A stretch of 64,000 bases of DNA from Deltaproteobacteria bacterium (GTDB lineage: Bacteria; Myxococcota; Kuafuiibacteriia; Kuafuiibacteriales; Kuafuiibacteriaceae): contig JACKEN010000001.1 of NCBI GenBank assembly GCA_020632995.1, positions 1,396,001 through 1,460,000 on the forward strand, written 5' to 3'. The notes under the pieces were generated by a model that searched no databases, was not told the origin of the DNA, and was given only the letters and a program-made list of their open reading frames with translations. Made by a program: the position numbers and the translations under genes. Shown here piece by piece: positions 32,984 through 42,196 of this stretch (the stretch's first letter is position 1; each line of letters opens with the position of its first letter).

Positions 32984-34588
32984 CTATCGCCGGTTCTTCT
33001 TCCTGGCCTTCTTGGCCGCCTGCTTCTTGCGCTTGGCCTTGTCCTTGTCGGGCGGCTTGGGGCCGCCAGCCACCTTGGCGATGTTGCCGAAATACTCCCG
33101 TCGCGCCTTGGGCGTATCAGGGATCTCATCGAGCGGGATGTCCTCGATCTCCGGCTCCGTCGGGAGCTGGAAGGCGTCGCCGAAGAGCTCCGCGAGGTCG
33201 AGGCCGCGCAGCTGCCGGACCTTGGCCAGCTGGTCGAAGCCCGGGAGCTTCGACAACAGCGACGGCTGATCACCGAGGGCGATCATCATGCGGCGCATGG
33301 TGTCGAACTTGGTGAGCACCTCGAGCACCTGCCCCTCGGGGCGCCCGGTGCCCTTCGCCACCCGGGCCAGCCGCCCCGGGTCCCTGAGCAGCGCCGGCCG
33401 GCGCCGCTCGAGCGGGGTCATCGAGTCGTGCACCGCGATGATCTTCGTGAACTCGCGCTCGTCCGGGCGGAAGCCCTCGGGCATCCCGTCCTGGAACATC
33501 GGCATCTTGTCGAAGAGGTCCTTCAGGGAGCCCATCTTCCGGAGCACCCCGATCTGCTCCACGAAGTCGCCCATGTCGAACTGGCCGCGGAACATGCGCT
33601 CCGCGTCCTCCTCGGCCTTCTCCTGATCGACGTGGCGCTCGAACTCCTTCACGAGCCCGACCACGTCGCCCATCCCCAGGATCCGGGACGCGAGCCCCTC
33701 GGGCCGGAACTCCTCGAGCGCGTCGAGCTTCTCGCCCATGCCGAGGAACTTGATGGGGCGCCCGGTGATCTCCTTGATCGAGAGCGCCGCGCCGCCGCGG
33801 GCGTCGCCGTCGAGCTTGGTCATCACGAAGCCGGTGATGCCCAACAGCTCGTCGAAGGCCTTCGCGGTGCGCACCGCGTCCTGACCGATCATCGAGTCCA
33901 CCACCAGGAGGATCTCCTGGGGCTTGGTGCGGTCCTTGATCTGGAGGAGCTCGTCCATCAGCGCCTGGTCGATCGCCAGGCGGCCCGCGGTGTCGAAGAT
34001 GACCACGTCGCGCTTGGCCTTGCCGGCCCGGGCGAGCGCGTCGCCGCAGAGCTTCAGGGGATCGGCCCCGCGCTCGGCGTGCACCGGCACGTCGAGCTGG
34101 CGCCCGAGCTGCTCGAGCTGATCGATCGCGGCGGGGCGCTGCACGTCGGCCGCCACCAGCATGGGCTTCTTGCCGTGCCGGTCGCGGACCCAGCGGGCCA
34201 GCTTGCCGGAGGTGGTGGTCTTGCCGGAGCCCTGCAGGCCCACCATCATCACCGCCGTCACCCCCATGGGGGCGAAGTCCAGGCTCGACTCCACCGGCCC
34301 CATCAGGGCCTCCAGCTCCTCCTGGCAGATCGCGACGAAGCGGTGGTAGGGCGTGACCTCCTTGACCCCGGCCGCGGTCTCCATCCGCGCCACCCCCGCG
34401 ATGATCTCCTCGTCGGCGCGGCCCCGGACCCGGGCGAGGAAGCTCTTGGCGACCTCCAGCTCCACGTCCGCCTCCAGCAGGGAGAGGCGGATGTCCCGGA
34501 GGGCCGCGTCCAGCGCCTGGCTGGTGACGGCGCCCTGGACCAGCCGGTCCTTGGCGGCCTTGAATCCTTGAGTGATGGCCTCGAGCAT
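32984..34588 (-). CDS. ffh: Signal recognition particle protein Ffh
   Basis: 534 residues. The NG GTPase domain is complete: VGLQGSGKTTTSGKLARWV (G1), AADVQRPAAIDQLEQLG, VIFDTAGRLAIDQALMDEL (G3), VMTKLDGDARGGAALSI (G4) and FLGMGEKLDALEEF. The methionine-rich M domain follows (DMGDFVEQIGVLRKMGSLKD, HDSMTPLERRRPALL, FDTMRRMM), which binds SRP RNA and signal peptides. The C terminus carries a Lys/Arg-rich tail (KDKAKRKKQAAKKARKKNRR), longer than in E. coli. ATG 34588 is the start. The gene is divergent from the O-antigen ligase-like gene, with about 90 bases between. Confidence 0.97.
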   Translation of the reverse strand: MLEAITQGFKAAKDRLVQGAVTSQALDAALRDIRLSLLEADVELEVAKSFLARVRGRADEEIIAGVARMETAAGVKEVTPYHRFVAICQEELEALMGPVESSLDFAPMGVTAVMMVGLQGSGKTTTSGKLARWVRDRHGKKPMLVAADVQRPAAIDQLEQLGRQLDVPVHAERGADPLKLCGDALARAGKAKRDVVIFDTAGRLAIDQALMDELLQIKDRTKPQEILLVVDSMIGQDAVRTAKAFDELLGITGFVMTKLDGDARGGAALSIKEITGRPIKFLGMGEKLDALEEFRPEGLASRILGMGDVVGLVKEFERHVDQEKAEEDAERMFRGQFDMGDFVEQIGVLRKMGSLKDLFDKMPMFQDGMPEGFRPDEREFTKIIAVHDSMTPLERRRPALLRDPGRLARVAKGTGRPEGQVLEVLTKFDTMRRMMIALGDQPSLLSKLPGFDQLAKVRQLRGLDLAELFGDAFQLPTEPEIEDIPLDEIPDTPKARREYFGNIAKVAGGPKPPDKDKAKRKKQAAKKARKKNRR

Positions 34589-34677
34589 GGGCGGGCCACT
34601 CGGGTAGCACGCGGGGCGGCGCTTGGAAAAGGGAGACCGCTTGTCAATGCTCCCCCGGGGATCGTAGGAGCGCCCGG

Positions 34678-37392
34678 GTGAGCCGCAGGGCGAAGAGCGC
34701 CAACGAGGGCGGGGGGAAGAAGGGGAAGCAGCGCTCCGAGGGGCCGAGCCCCGGAGCGGGCCGCGAGGCCGACGCCCCCCTCGAGCCCCTGACCCAGGAC
34801 CACCCCCTGGCCACCGCCCTCGTGGTGGTGGCCTTCGTGACCGTCGCGCTGGTCGCGGTCTGGTTCAAGATGGACGTGAACCGGGTGTTCGACGTCCCCA
34901 AGGCCCTGGCCCTCAAGGTCGGGGGCGGCGGGGCGTTCCTGGTCTGGCTCCTCTACGGGCTCTTCGGTCGGGGCTACGACCTGCGGAGCTTCCGGCTCTT
35001 CTCGGGCCCGGTGTTCGCCCTCGCCGGGGTGGTGGTGATCTCGACCTACCTGTCGCTCGACGTGCCGACCAGCCTCTACGGGGTCTACGAGCGGCAGTTC
35101 GGCCTGCAGGGCTTCCTGGCCTGCGTGGGCCTGTACGCGGTGACCTCCAGCAGCCTCGGGGGCAAGCGCGGGGCGGTGATGGGCCTCGGCTGGCTGGCCC
35201 TCCTCGGCGGGGTGGTGGGCTCCTATGCCCTCCTGCAGGCCCAGGGCTGGGACCCCTACCCGTTCTTCTTCCAGAAGCCCCACACCAAGGTCTACTCGTT
35301 CCTGGGGAACGCCACCTTCGCGGGGAACGCCCTCGCCCTGATCTTCCCGATCTCGACCCTCCTCGCCATCGTCACCAGCGCCGGCGCCCTGTCCCGGGAG
35401 CGCTGGGAAGAGGACGGCGCCTTCACCGGCTGGCTCATGTGGGCGGTCGGCTTCGTCGGGCTCCTGCTCCTGTTGCTCTTCCCCGGCTGGGCGATGTCCA
35501 CGGTGGACGACGGCGAGAAGCGGGAGGGCTTCTACAAGCTGGGGGTGGGGCTCGGCATGCTCGGCACGATGGCCGCGGCCGGCCTGGGGAGCTACGGCCC
35601 CTTCAAGCTGGCCACCCGGAGCGCCCGCTCGATGGCCGACGCGGTGGCCGCGGGCGCGATGGCCGCCTCGGCGGTGGGCATCGTCATCGGCCTGTTCTTC
35701 ACCCGCACCCGCGGCGCCTGGGTCGGCTCCGCGGTGGCGATCGCGGTGGGCTTCCTGCTCCTGCCGCTCCTGTTCCGCGACAGCCCGCACTTCAGCCGGA
35801 TCCGGAACGCCTGCTGGGGGAGCGCGTTGGCCCTGGCCCTGCTCTTCGCCGGCTTCGTGGCCAAGGCGGAGAGCGTCTGCGCCGACAAGAACGGGCGCTG
35901 CATGCTCGTCGCCCGCACCATCCGCAGCATCCCCGCCGCCTTCGATCCCAACCGCCACGACTACGGCAAGGGCCAGGGCACCCGGAAGTACCTGTGGTCC
36001 GAGAGCCCGAAGGTGCTCCTCGACCACGCCAACACCCTGAAGCGCCTCTACGAAGACCGCGCGATCTACGCGGAGGAGGTGAAGAAGGGCGCGGTGCGGG
36101 AGCTCGACCCCGAGGACTGGGGGCCCTACAAGCCCGAGGACGTCAAGCTCGACACCGGCTGGCGCAGCGCCGAGGTGTGGCTCTTCGGCATCGGCATCGA
36201 GACCTATCGCTACGCGTTCATGAGCCACAAGTCCAAGCGCCTCGAGGCGCTGGACCCGATGACGAACCACGACAACCCCCACAACAACTACCTGTACATC
36301 CTCGCCTCCTTCGGGGTGCTGGGGCTGGCCGCGTACCTGTGGCTGCTGTGGCGGCTGTTGTCCCAGTCCTTCAAGCGCTTCATCGACCCCGAGCGCGGCA
36401 GCCGCTCGGAGCGCGCCCTCGCCTTCGGGGTGGTGACCAGCTTCTTCAGCTACGCGGTGTACTCCATCGCGGGCTTCGACTCGGTGGCGTGCTCGGTGTT
36501 CCTGTTCTTCCTCCTGGGCTGCGCCGCCGCCTACTTCGAGCCGGCCCAGGGCGAGCCCCCCACCCCGCTCCTGGTCGGCCTGCGGCAGCAGTGGGCGGCC
36601 CGGCGCGGGGGCGACCCGAGCGCCGTCGGCAGCGCCCCGCTGTGGATCACCGCGCTCGTGGCGGTGCTCGGGGTGCTCCTGTTGGGCGACGCGGTGGTGG
36701 GCGGGATCCGGGTGTACCGGGCCGAGCGCGCCTTCGTGGGCGAGGAGCCGATCCGCACCCGCGATCCGGTGGCGTACCACCAACAGAAGGCGGCCAACAT
36801 CCTGACCGCGATCAAGCGGCTGCCCCACGAGAGCTTCTACCGGCAGAACCTCGGGTCCGAGTACCTGGAGCTGGTGAAGGTCGAGCGCCGCCGCGCCCAG
36901 GGCCTGGCCCGCGCAGGGAAGAACGCGGAGGCCAAGGCGGCGGCGGACACCGCCCAGAGCTACGCGAAGCAGGCCGAGGTCGCGCTCTACTCCGCCCTCG
37001 CCCACTCCTGGGCCCCCGAGAACATCTACATCTCGCTCTTCCAGGTCTACTACCACCTGGGCGACTACCCGGCGGCCCGCCTGGCCCTGTCCCGGGCCCT
37101 CGAGCACAGCCCCCACCTCGGCGCGGTGCGGGCCAACCTGGCCGCGCTGGAGCTGCAAGCCAACCTGCCCGAGGACGCCCTCGCGAACTCGCTGTGGGTG
37201 CTCGAGGTGGACCCGAGGAGCAACACCGCGCTCCGCACCGCCATCCAGGCCTACGCGGCGCAAGGTAACTTCACGAAGGCCCGAGCGCTGCTGCGCACTG
37301 CCAAGCAGCGGCTGCCGAAGGACAAGACCTTCGGCCAGGTCGAGGCCGAGCTCGACCAGCAGGAGCGGGCCGCCACCTCGACCTCCGGCTAG
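34678..37392 (+). CDS. O-antigen ligase/polymerase-like membrane protein with C-terminal TPR region
   Basis: 904 residues from GTG 34678. About a dozen membrane spans occupy residues 40-680 (LATALVVVAFVTVALVAVWF, VFALAGVVVISTYLSL, WLMWAVGFVGLLLLLLFPGW, AVAIAVGFLLLPLLF). A large external loop includes the NHDNPHNNYLYILASFGVLG signature, the conserved HN motif of the Wzy/WaaL superfamily. The last ~220 residues carry TPR-like helices (AEVALYSALAHSWAPENIYI, YPAARLALSRALEHSPHLGA, FTKARALLRTAKQRLP). The role is probably transfer or polymerisation of surface glycan. Its 3' end lies ten bases from the convergent 37403 gene. Confidence 0.82.
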   Translation: MSRRAKSANEGGGKKGKQRSEGPSPGAGREADAPLEPLTQDHPLATALVVVAFVTVALVAVWFKMDVNRVFDVPKALALKVGGGGAFLVWLLYGLFGRGYDLRSFRLFSGPVFALAGVVVISTYLSLDVPTSLYGVYERQFGLQGFLACVGLYAVTSSSLGGKRGAVMGLGWLALLGGVVGSYALLQAQGWDPYPFFFQKPHTKVYSFLGNATFAGNALALIFPISTLLAIVTSAGALSRERWEEDGAFTGWLMWAVGFVGLLLLLLFPGWAMSTVDDGEKREGFYKLGVGLGMLGTMAAAGLGSYGPFKLATRSARSMADAVAAGAMAASAVGIVIGLFFTRTRGAWVGSAVAIAVGFLLLPLLFRDSPHFSRIRNACWGSALALALLFAGFVAKAESVCADKNGRCMLVARTIRSIPAAFDPNRHDYGKGQGTRKYLWSESPKVLLDHANTLKRLYEDRAIYAEEVKKGAVRELDPEDWGPYKPEDVKLDTGWRSAEVWLFGIGIETYRYAFMSHKSKRLEALDPMTNHDNPHNNYLYILASFGVLGLAAYLWLLWRLLSQSFKRFIDPERGSRSERALAFGVVTSFFSYAVYSIAGFDSVACSVFLFFLLGCAAAYFEPAQGEPPTPLLVGLRQQWAARRGGDPSAVGSAPLWITALVAVLGVLLLGDAVVGGIRVYRAERAFVGEEPIRTRDPVAYHQQKAANILTAIKRLPHESFYRQNLGSEYLELVKVERRRAQGLARAGKNAEAKAAADTAQSYAKQAEVALYSALAHSWAPENIYISLFQVYYHLGDYPAARLALSRALEHSPHLGAVRANLAALELQANLPEDALANSLWVLEVDPRSNTALRTAIQAYAAQGNFTKARALLRTAKQRLPKDKTFGQVEAELDQQERAATSTSG

Positions 37393-37402
37393 CGCCTCCG
37401 AC

Positions 37403-38557
37403 TCAGGGGGTGATCGCGCGCGCGACCACCCGCTGCCCGCCCGCCCACTTCAGCACCACGACCCCCTTGGCCGGATCGCCGTCGGGGTTGAAGGCGATCT
37501 CGCCGGTGAGCCCCTCGAACCCGCGCTGCCCCGCGAGCGTGGCGCGGAGGCCCTCGCCGCGGGCGCCCCCTGCCTCGGCGATCGCCTTGGCGGCGAGCTT
37601 CAGGGTGTCGTAGCCGAGGGCGGCGTAGGCGTCGGGGGCCTCGTTGTAGGCCGCCTGGTAGGCGGCCGAGAACCCCGCGGCCCGGACTCCAGCCTCCTCG
37701 GGGGCGTAGTGGCTCACGAAGTAGTGGCCCTCCGCGTCCGGGCCCGACACCTCGGGGGTGTCCCAGCCGTCGCCCCCCAGGAAGACCGCGCCGAGGCCCC
37801 GGGCGCGGGCCGCGGCGAGGATCCGGCGGACCTCCCGCGCATAGCCGGGCAGGTAGACCGCGTCGACCTTCGCCTCGGCGAGGGCGGCGAGGGGCGCCTC
37901 GAAGTCGGGATCCGAGGGGTCGTACTGGGGCCGGGCCACCACCTGCCCGCCCGCCGCCTCCACCGCGGCGCCGAACGCGTCCGCGAGGGCGGGCGAGTAG
38001 GTGCTGCCGAGGTCGACCAGCACCCCGAAGCGCCTGGCCTTCAGATCCTCGGTGGCGAAGCGGGCCATCGCGAGGGCCTGGAACGGGTCCGCCGCGCAGG
38101 CCCGGAAGACGAAGGGCCCCTGGCGGGTCAGCTCCGGCGCGGTGGCGGAGGGGGAGATCAGCGGCACCTGGGCGCGCTCGGCCACCTGGGCCAGGGCGAC
38201 CGAGGCCCCCGAGCTCACCTCGCCGATCAGGAGGGCCGCCCGATCGTGGGCGATGAGGCGCTGCGCGGCGGAGACGGCGAGCGCGTGGTCCCCCTGGTCG
38301 TCCATCACCACCACCTGCAGCCGCACCTTGCCGGCCGCGTTGACCTCGCGCGCGGCCAGCTCCACCCCTGCGCGGGTGGCCACGCCATAGCTGGCCTGCG
38401 GGCCGGTCAGGGGGAGCACCACGCCGACCACCACCGGCGGGGGTAGCTCGGCTCGCCGCGGACAGCCCGCCGCGCCGACCGCCAATACGAGCGGGATCGC
38501 GCCCCACGCCGCCGCGCGGCGGGGCTCGGTCAGGACAGCAGCGCTACGGTGACCCAC
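37403..38557 (-). CDS. Branched-chain amino acid-type ABC transporter substrate-binding lipoprotein
   Basis: About 384 residues. GTG 38557, 28 bases inside the upstream gene, is the best start; a lipobox (LVLAVGAAGC) follows. The mature part is a type 1 periplasmic binding fold of the LivJ/AmiC kind: VVVGVVLPLTGPQASYGVAT, GVELAAREVNAAGKVRLQVV, DDQGDHALAVSAAQRLI, GEVSSGASVALAQVAERAQV, PLISPSATAPELT and AYAALGYDTLKLAAKAIAEA. No permease or ATPase genes are next to it, so it may act as a sensor or use distant partners. Confidence 0.85.
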   Translation of the reverse strand: MGHRSAAVLTEPRRAAAWGAIPLVLAVGAAGCPRRAELPPPVVVGVVLPLTGPQASYGVATRAGVELAAREVNAAGKVRLQVVVMDDQGDHALAVSAAQRLIAHDRAALLIGEVSSGASVALAQVAERAQVPLISPSATAPELTRQGPFVFRACAADPFQALAMARFATEDLKARRFGVLVDLGSTYSPALADAFGAAVEAAGGQVVARPQYDPSDPDFEAPLAALAEAKVDAVYLPGYAREVRRILAAARARGLGAVFLGGDGWDTPEVSGPDAEGHYFVSHYAPEEAGVRAAGFSAAYQAAYNEAPDAYAALGYDTLKLAAKAIAEAGGARGEGLRATLAGQRGFEGLTGEIAFNPDGDPAKGVVVLKWAGGQRVVARAITP

Positions 38558-40023
38558 AGGGCCAGGGAGGCTACCACGAAGATCACCAGGGCCCACTTCA
38601 CGGTCTTCGGCATCCCGCCTTCGGGGCCCTCCACTTCCTTGTTTCGAAACGCGTAGAACCCCAGGATCGTGCCGACCTGCTGGAGGTAGCGCGCCACCCG
38701 CGCATCGTCGGGGAGCCGCGCCTTGAGATCCCGGTAGCAGCTCACCGCGAACTCCAGGCGCTGGGCCTTGATGCAGGCCTGGATGAACGCCTGCTGGAGC
38801 CCGTCGTCGTCGAGATCCTGCGCCGCCCGCTCGAACATCACGGCGAGGGCCCGGTCGTCGACCACGTCGCCCACCGGCGCCGCGACGCCTCGAGGCAGCT
38901 CCCGGATCCGGACCTGCTCGATGTTCGGGTGGGCGATGTCCCGCGCCTCCTCGACGAAGCGGACGAGCAAGGCCGCTTGCGCCGTGTCCATGCGGAGCTC
39001 GAGCATCATCTGATCCGCGCTGCGGCGGCTCACCTTGCCGCGGAAGAGGCCCCGCTGGCCGTCCACCGGCACCACCTCGACCTCCACCTCGACGCCCACC
39101 GGCAGGGGATCGCGGATCTCCACCACCACGTGGCCGACGTGGGACATGCTCCGGATCCGCCCGCGGCGCGAGCTCCCCTGCGGGGTGATCAGGAGGCCGC
39201 GGATCATGTGGTCGGTCAGCTCGAACAGCTGTGGCCCACCATCGCCGAACGAAGGCGGCCGGGGCGGGGTCGGGACCACCGCGGCCGCGGCGGGCACCTC
39301 CGTCGCCACCGGGGCGCGCTCCGCCCGCACCGCCTCCACCGCCGCGATGAGCTCGGGCTCGGGGGCGGGCTTGGACAGGGTCCGCCAGCCGCGCTCGTGC
39401 ACGGGGGGCAGCAGGCCTGCGCTCATGAGCACGACCGGACCCGAGTAGCCGCCGAAGGCCCGGGAGATCGCGGCCGGATCCGCGGCCCGGGCCAGCTCGG
39501 GGGGTAGATCCACGAGCACCACGTCCACCGGCTCGACCGCGAGCACCGCGCCGGCCTCCTCCGGGGGCACCACCCGGCAGGTGTAGCCCGACGCCACCAG
39601 GGCCGCCGCGCTCATGGCCGCGGCCACGCGATCCGAGCCCACCACCAGCACCGCGCACGGCAGCTTCGGGGTCACCGCGGGGGCGAGGGGCAGGCCCAGG
39701 ATCCCCGTGCCGCTCCCGATCTCACGAGTGCCGCCGACCGACGCGGGGCCCGAGCCCAGGGGCAGGCCCAGATCCAGGTCGTCGGGGAGGCCGTCCAGCG
39801 CGCGCACGGTGGGGACGTCGGACTCCGAGTCCTCGTCGTCCGACCAGCGCACCGCCCGGGGCGGCGGCGCAGGCGCGGTCCACGCGGCCGGCGGCATGCC
39901 CTGCTCGCGCCGGGCGAACTCCACGGGGTCGAGGGGCGCGGCCTCCTGCGAGACCTCGAGGCCCTCGTCGAACAGATCCCCAGCCCAGCCTCCGGGACCG
40001 GGCGCTTGCTTGGTGTCGGCCAT
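38530..40023 (-). CDS. PilZ-like protein with receiver-like domain and C-terminal membrane anchor
   Basis: 497 residues from ATG 40023. Residues about 115-240 look like a response-regulator receiver (AVLVVGSDRVAAAMSAAALV, VDVVLVDLPPELARAAD, SGPVVLMSAGLLPPVHERGW, TLSKPAPEPELIAAV). The acidic pocket is reduced, so phosphorylation is doubtful. Residues about 265-365 resemble a PilZ-type barrel (GSSRRGRIRSMSHVGHVVVE, QRGLFRGKVSRRSADQMMLE). Then helices and a tail-anchor span at the very C terminus (ALVIFVVASLALWVTVALL). Such proteins can read cyclic di-GMP, but the RxxxR motif is not certain here. Confidence 0.68.
   Translation of the reverse strand: MADTKQAPGPGGWAGDLFDEGLEVSQEAAPLDPVEFARREQGMPPAAWTAPAPPPRAVRWSDDEDSESDVPTVRALDGLPDDLDLGLPLGSGPASVGGTREIGSGTGILGLPLAPAVTPKLPCAVLVVGSDRVAAAMSAAALVASGYTCRVVPPEEAGAVLAVEPVDVVLVDLPPELARAADPAAISRAFGGYSGPVVLMSAGLLPPVHERGWRTLSKPAPEPELIAAVEAVRAERAPVATEVPAAAAVVPTPPRPPSFGDGGPQLFELTDHMIRGLLITPQGSSRRGRIRSMSHVGHVVVEIRDPLPVGVEVEVEVVPVDGQRGLFRGKVSRRSADQMMLELRMDTAQAALLVRFVEEARDIAHPNIEQVRIRELPRGVAAPVGDVVDDRALAVMFERAAQDLDDDGLQQAFIQACIKAQRLEFAVSCYRDLKARLPDDARVARYLQQVGTILGFYAFRNKEVEGPEGGMPKTVKWALVIFVVASLALWVTVALLS
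38967..38980. repeat. Exact copy of GCAAG-N4-CTTGC
   Basis: In the PilZ-like gene; encodes Gln-Ala-Ala-Leu with CAA and TTG. Confidence 0.65.
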
Positions 40024-40231
40024 GGCCGCGGGGAGGAGACTACAGCAATCCCGTCCTGGGATTCAGCCCCTTCGAACGCCGACTGGCTTGGATCGCGCCG
40101 TCCTTGTTCGTCGACCGGCCCTGCGCTATCTGCCGGAAGCCCCGAGGCTCGGCCGGAGCGGCGCCCCCACCCGCGGAGGGGGGCGCCGGGTCGAGAATGC
40201 ACCGGGTCATTCCGCGGTTGGAGCCAGACCG

Positions 40232-42196
40232 ATGTCGCGATCCGCCCCCCGCGTCCCTCCTCGCCCCCTCTGGGCCGCGATCGCGCTCGCCGCCGCGCTC
40301 TCGGGGGGCGCCTCGGACGTCTCCGCCGCCCCCGCCGTGGCGATGAAGGACGGCTTCCCGGTGACCCGGCCCGACCAGCTCTATCCCCTCTCCGAGGTGC
40401 GCCGGGGCCAGCGCGGGGTCGGCTACACGGTGTTCTCGGGTGATGCAGTCGAGCCCTTCGACGTCGAGGTCCTGGGCATCATGGAGGACATGCTCGGCCC
40501 GGGGCGCTCGGTGATCCTCGCCCGCCTCTCGGGCGAGCGCATCGAGTTCACCGGGGTGATCGCCGGGATGAGCGGCAGCCCGGTGTACATCGACGGCCGC
40601 CTGGTGGGCGCGGTGGCCTACCGCTTCGGCGCCTTCACCCGGGAGCCGATCGCCGGCATCACCCCCATCCACGACATGCTCGACACCTACGGGCCCGAGA
40701 TCGACCCGAGCGACAAGCAGCCGCCCAAGGCCCGCGCCGCCACGGCCCCCCCGCTCTACCGCGGCGCCCTCCCCGTCTCCGCCTTCCGCGGGCCGGACCT
40801 GCCGCCCCTGCCCCTGTACGAGGTGCCCAGGGGCCCGCAAGGCGCCCTGCCGATCGCCACCCCGCTCGCGGTCTCGGGGCTGCCACCCCAGGCGCTCGCC
40901 GCGTGGTCCGAGTCCCTCCAGGGCGCGGGCTTCATGCCGGTGGCGGCGGGGAGCAGCACCAAGAGGCGCCTGGACCTCGGGGTCTTCGCGCCCCGCCCGG
41001 CCGACCAGCGCACGGTGATGAGCAACGTGAAGGATGAGGCCGGGGCCACCCCCGCCCTCCCGATCGCGCCCGCCTCCGCCATCGGCGCCGCCCTGATGCG
41101 GGGCGACATCGACGCGACCGCGGTGGGGACGGTGACCTACGTCGACAAGGGTCGCGTGCTCGCGTTCGGGCACCCCTTCATGGGCCAGGGCCGCTGCGCC
41201 TTCCCCATGGTCACCACCGCGATCCTGAACACCCTCGCCTCCGAGGCGGGCTCCTACAAGATGGGCGCGCCGGCCCGCGAGGTCGGCGCGGTGCTGCAAG
41301 ACAGGTTGACCGCGATCGGCGGCGACCTCGGCGCGGTGGCGCCGATGATCCCGGTGCGGGTGCTGGTGCAGCGCTTCGACGAGCCCGAGGCCTCGCCCGG
41401 GCTCGAGACCCGGGTCGAGATCGTGGACGACCCGGTGTGGCTCCCGACCCTCCTCGACAACGCGGTGGCCGCGGCGGGGAGCCGCCGCATGGGCTACGAC
41501 GCAGGCGGCACCATCGACCTGTGGGCCCGCATCTACGTGGGCGACAGGGTGCTCGAGTACCGGGACAGCCTGAGCGCCCCCTCGCCGTTGCGGCTGCCCG
41601 CCTTCGTGTCCCGCGACGTCGCGACCAACGCGGCGATCCTGCTCCGCCACGAGGTGGGCGAGGCCCGGATCACCGGGGTGGACGTGCGCCTCAGGGTCAG
41701 CAACGAGGTGGCGCTCGCCCAGGTGGAGGCGGTGACCCCGTCCGCCCCCCGCGCCCGGCCGGGCGAGGTCGTCCGGCTGAGCGTCCGCCTGCGCCCCTAC
41801 CGCGGCGAGGCGTTCGAGGTCCCGCTCGAGCTGAAGGTGCCGGAGGACGCAGAGGGTGAGGTGGAGGTCTACGTGGGCGGCGGGCTCGAGCTCGACCACA
41901 AGGACGGCATGGCCCTCGGCCCGCGCACCCCGCGCTCGGTCGAGGACCTCATGGCGATCCTCGCGGCAAGGCGCCCTGCGAACGCCCTCTACGCCCGCGT
42001 CTACGAGGCCCAGCCCGGCCTGACCGCCGACATGGCCTACATGCCCGGGCTCCCGCCCTCGCAGCAGGCGGCGCTCTCCCTCGCGGTGACGCCCGGCCTC
42101 GAGCACGCCGAGGCCCGCCCCGGCCCCGAGGTGAAGGTGCCCACCGCCCAGGTGGTGAACGGCGCGGTCTCCGTCCGCGTGCAGGTCATCCAGTGA
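40232..42196 (+). CDS. Exported SpoIVB-like (peptidase S55) protein
   Basis: 654 residues from ATG 40232, with a signal peptide (LWAAIALAAALSGGASDVSA). Residues about 40-155 carry the SpoIVB/S55 core: YPLSEVRRGQRGVGYTVFSG, FDVEVLGIME, RLSGERIEFTGVIAGMSGSP with the likely catalytic Ser at about residue 114, and VYIDGRLVGAVAY. A second S55-like piece, GRVLAFGHPFMGQG, lies at about residue 310. The C-terminal half is beta-rich. In Bacillus SpoIVB cleaves a sporulation regulator; in Myxococcota such proteins are common and uncharacterised. The stop overlaps the GTG of the propeller gene. Confidence 0.8.
   Translation: MSRSAPRVPPRPLWAAIALAAALSGGASDVSAAPAVAMKDGFPVTRPDQLYPLSEVRRGQRGVGYTVFSGDAVEPFDVEVLGIMEDMLGPGRSVILARLSGERIEFTGVIAGMSGSPVYIDGRLVGAVAYRFGAFTREPIAGITPIHDMLDTYGPEIDPSDKQPPKARAATAPPLYRGALPVSAFRGPDLPPLPLYEVPRGPQGALPIATPLAVSGLPPQALAAWSESLQGAGFMPVAAGSSTKRRLDLGVFAPRPADQRTVMSNVKDEAGATPALPIAPASAIGAALMRGDIDATAVGTVTYVDKGRVLAFGHPFMGQGRCAFPMVTTAILNTLASEAGSYKMGAPAREVGAVLQDRLTAIGGDLGAVAPMIPVRVLVQRFDEPEASPGLETRVEIVDDPVWLPTLLDNAVAAAGSRRMGYDAGGTIDLWARIYVGDRVLEYRDSLSAPSPLRLPAFVSRDVATNAAILLRHEVGEARITGVDVRLRVSNEVALAQVEAVTPSAPRARPGEVVRLSVRLRPYRGEAFEVPLELKVPEDAEGEVEVYVGGGLELDHKDGMALGPRTPRSVEDLMAILAARRPANALYARVYEAQPGLTADMAYMPGLPPSQQAALSLAVTPGLEHAEARPGPEVKVPTAQVVNGAVSVRVQVIQ

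Noticed and set aside
34303..37263. A 986-codon open frame on the minus strand
   Set aside because: It lies opposite the O-antigen ligase-like gene. Its His/Gly/Arg/Val-rich sequence is what the antisense of GC3-biased coding DNA gives. The same holds for 60847-63822 (-) against lon and 52221-55457 (+) against the SpoIIE-type gene.
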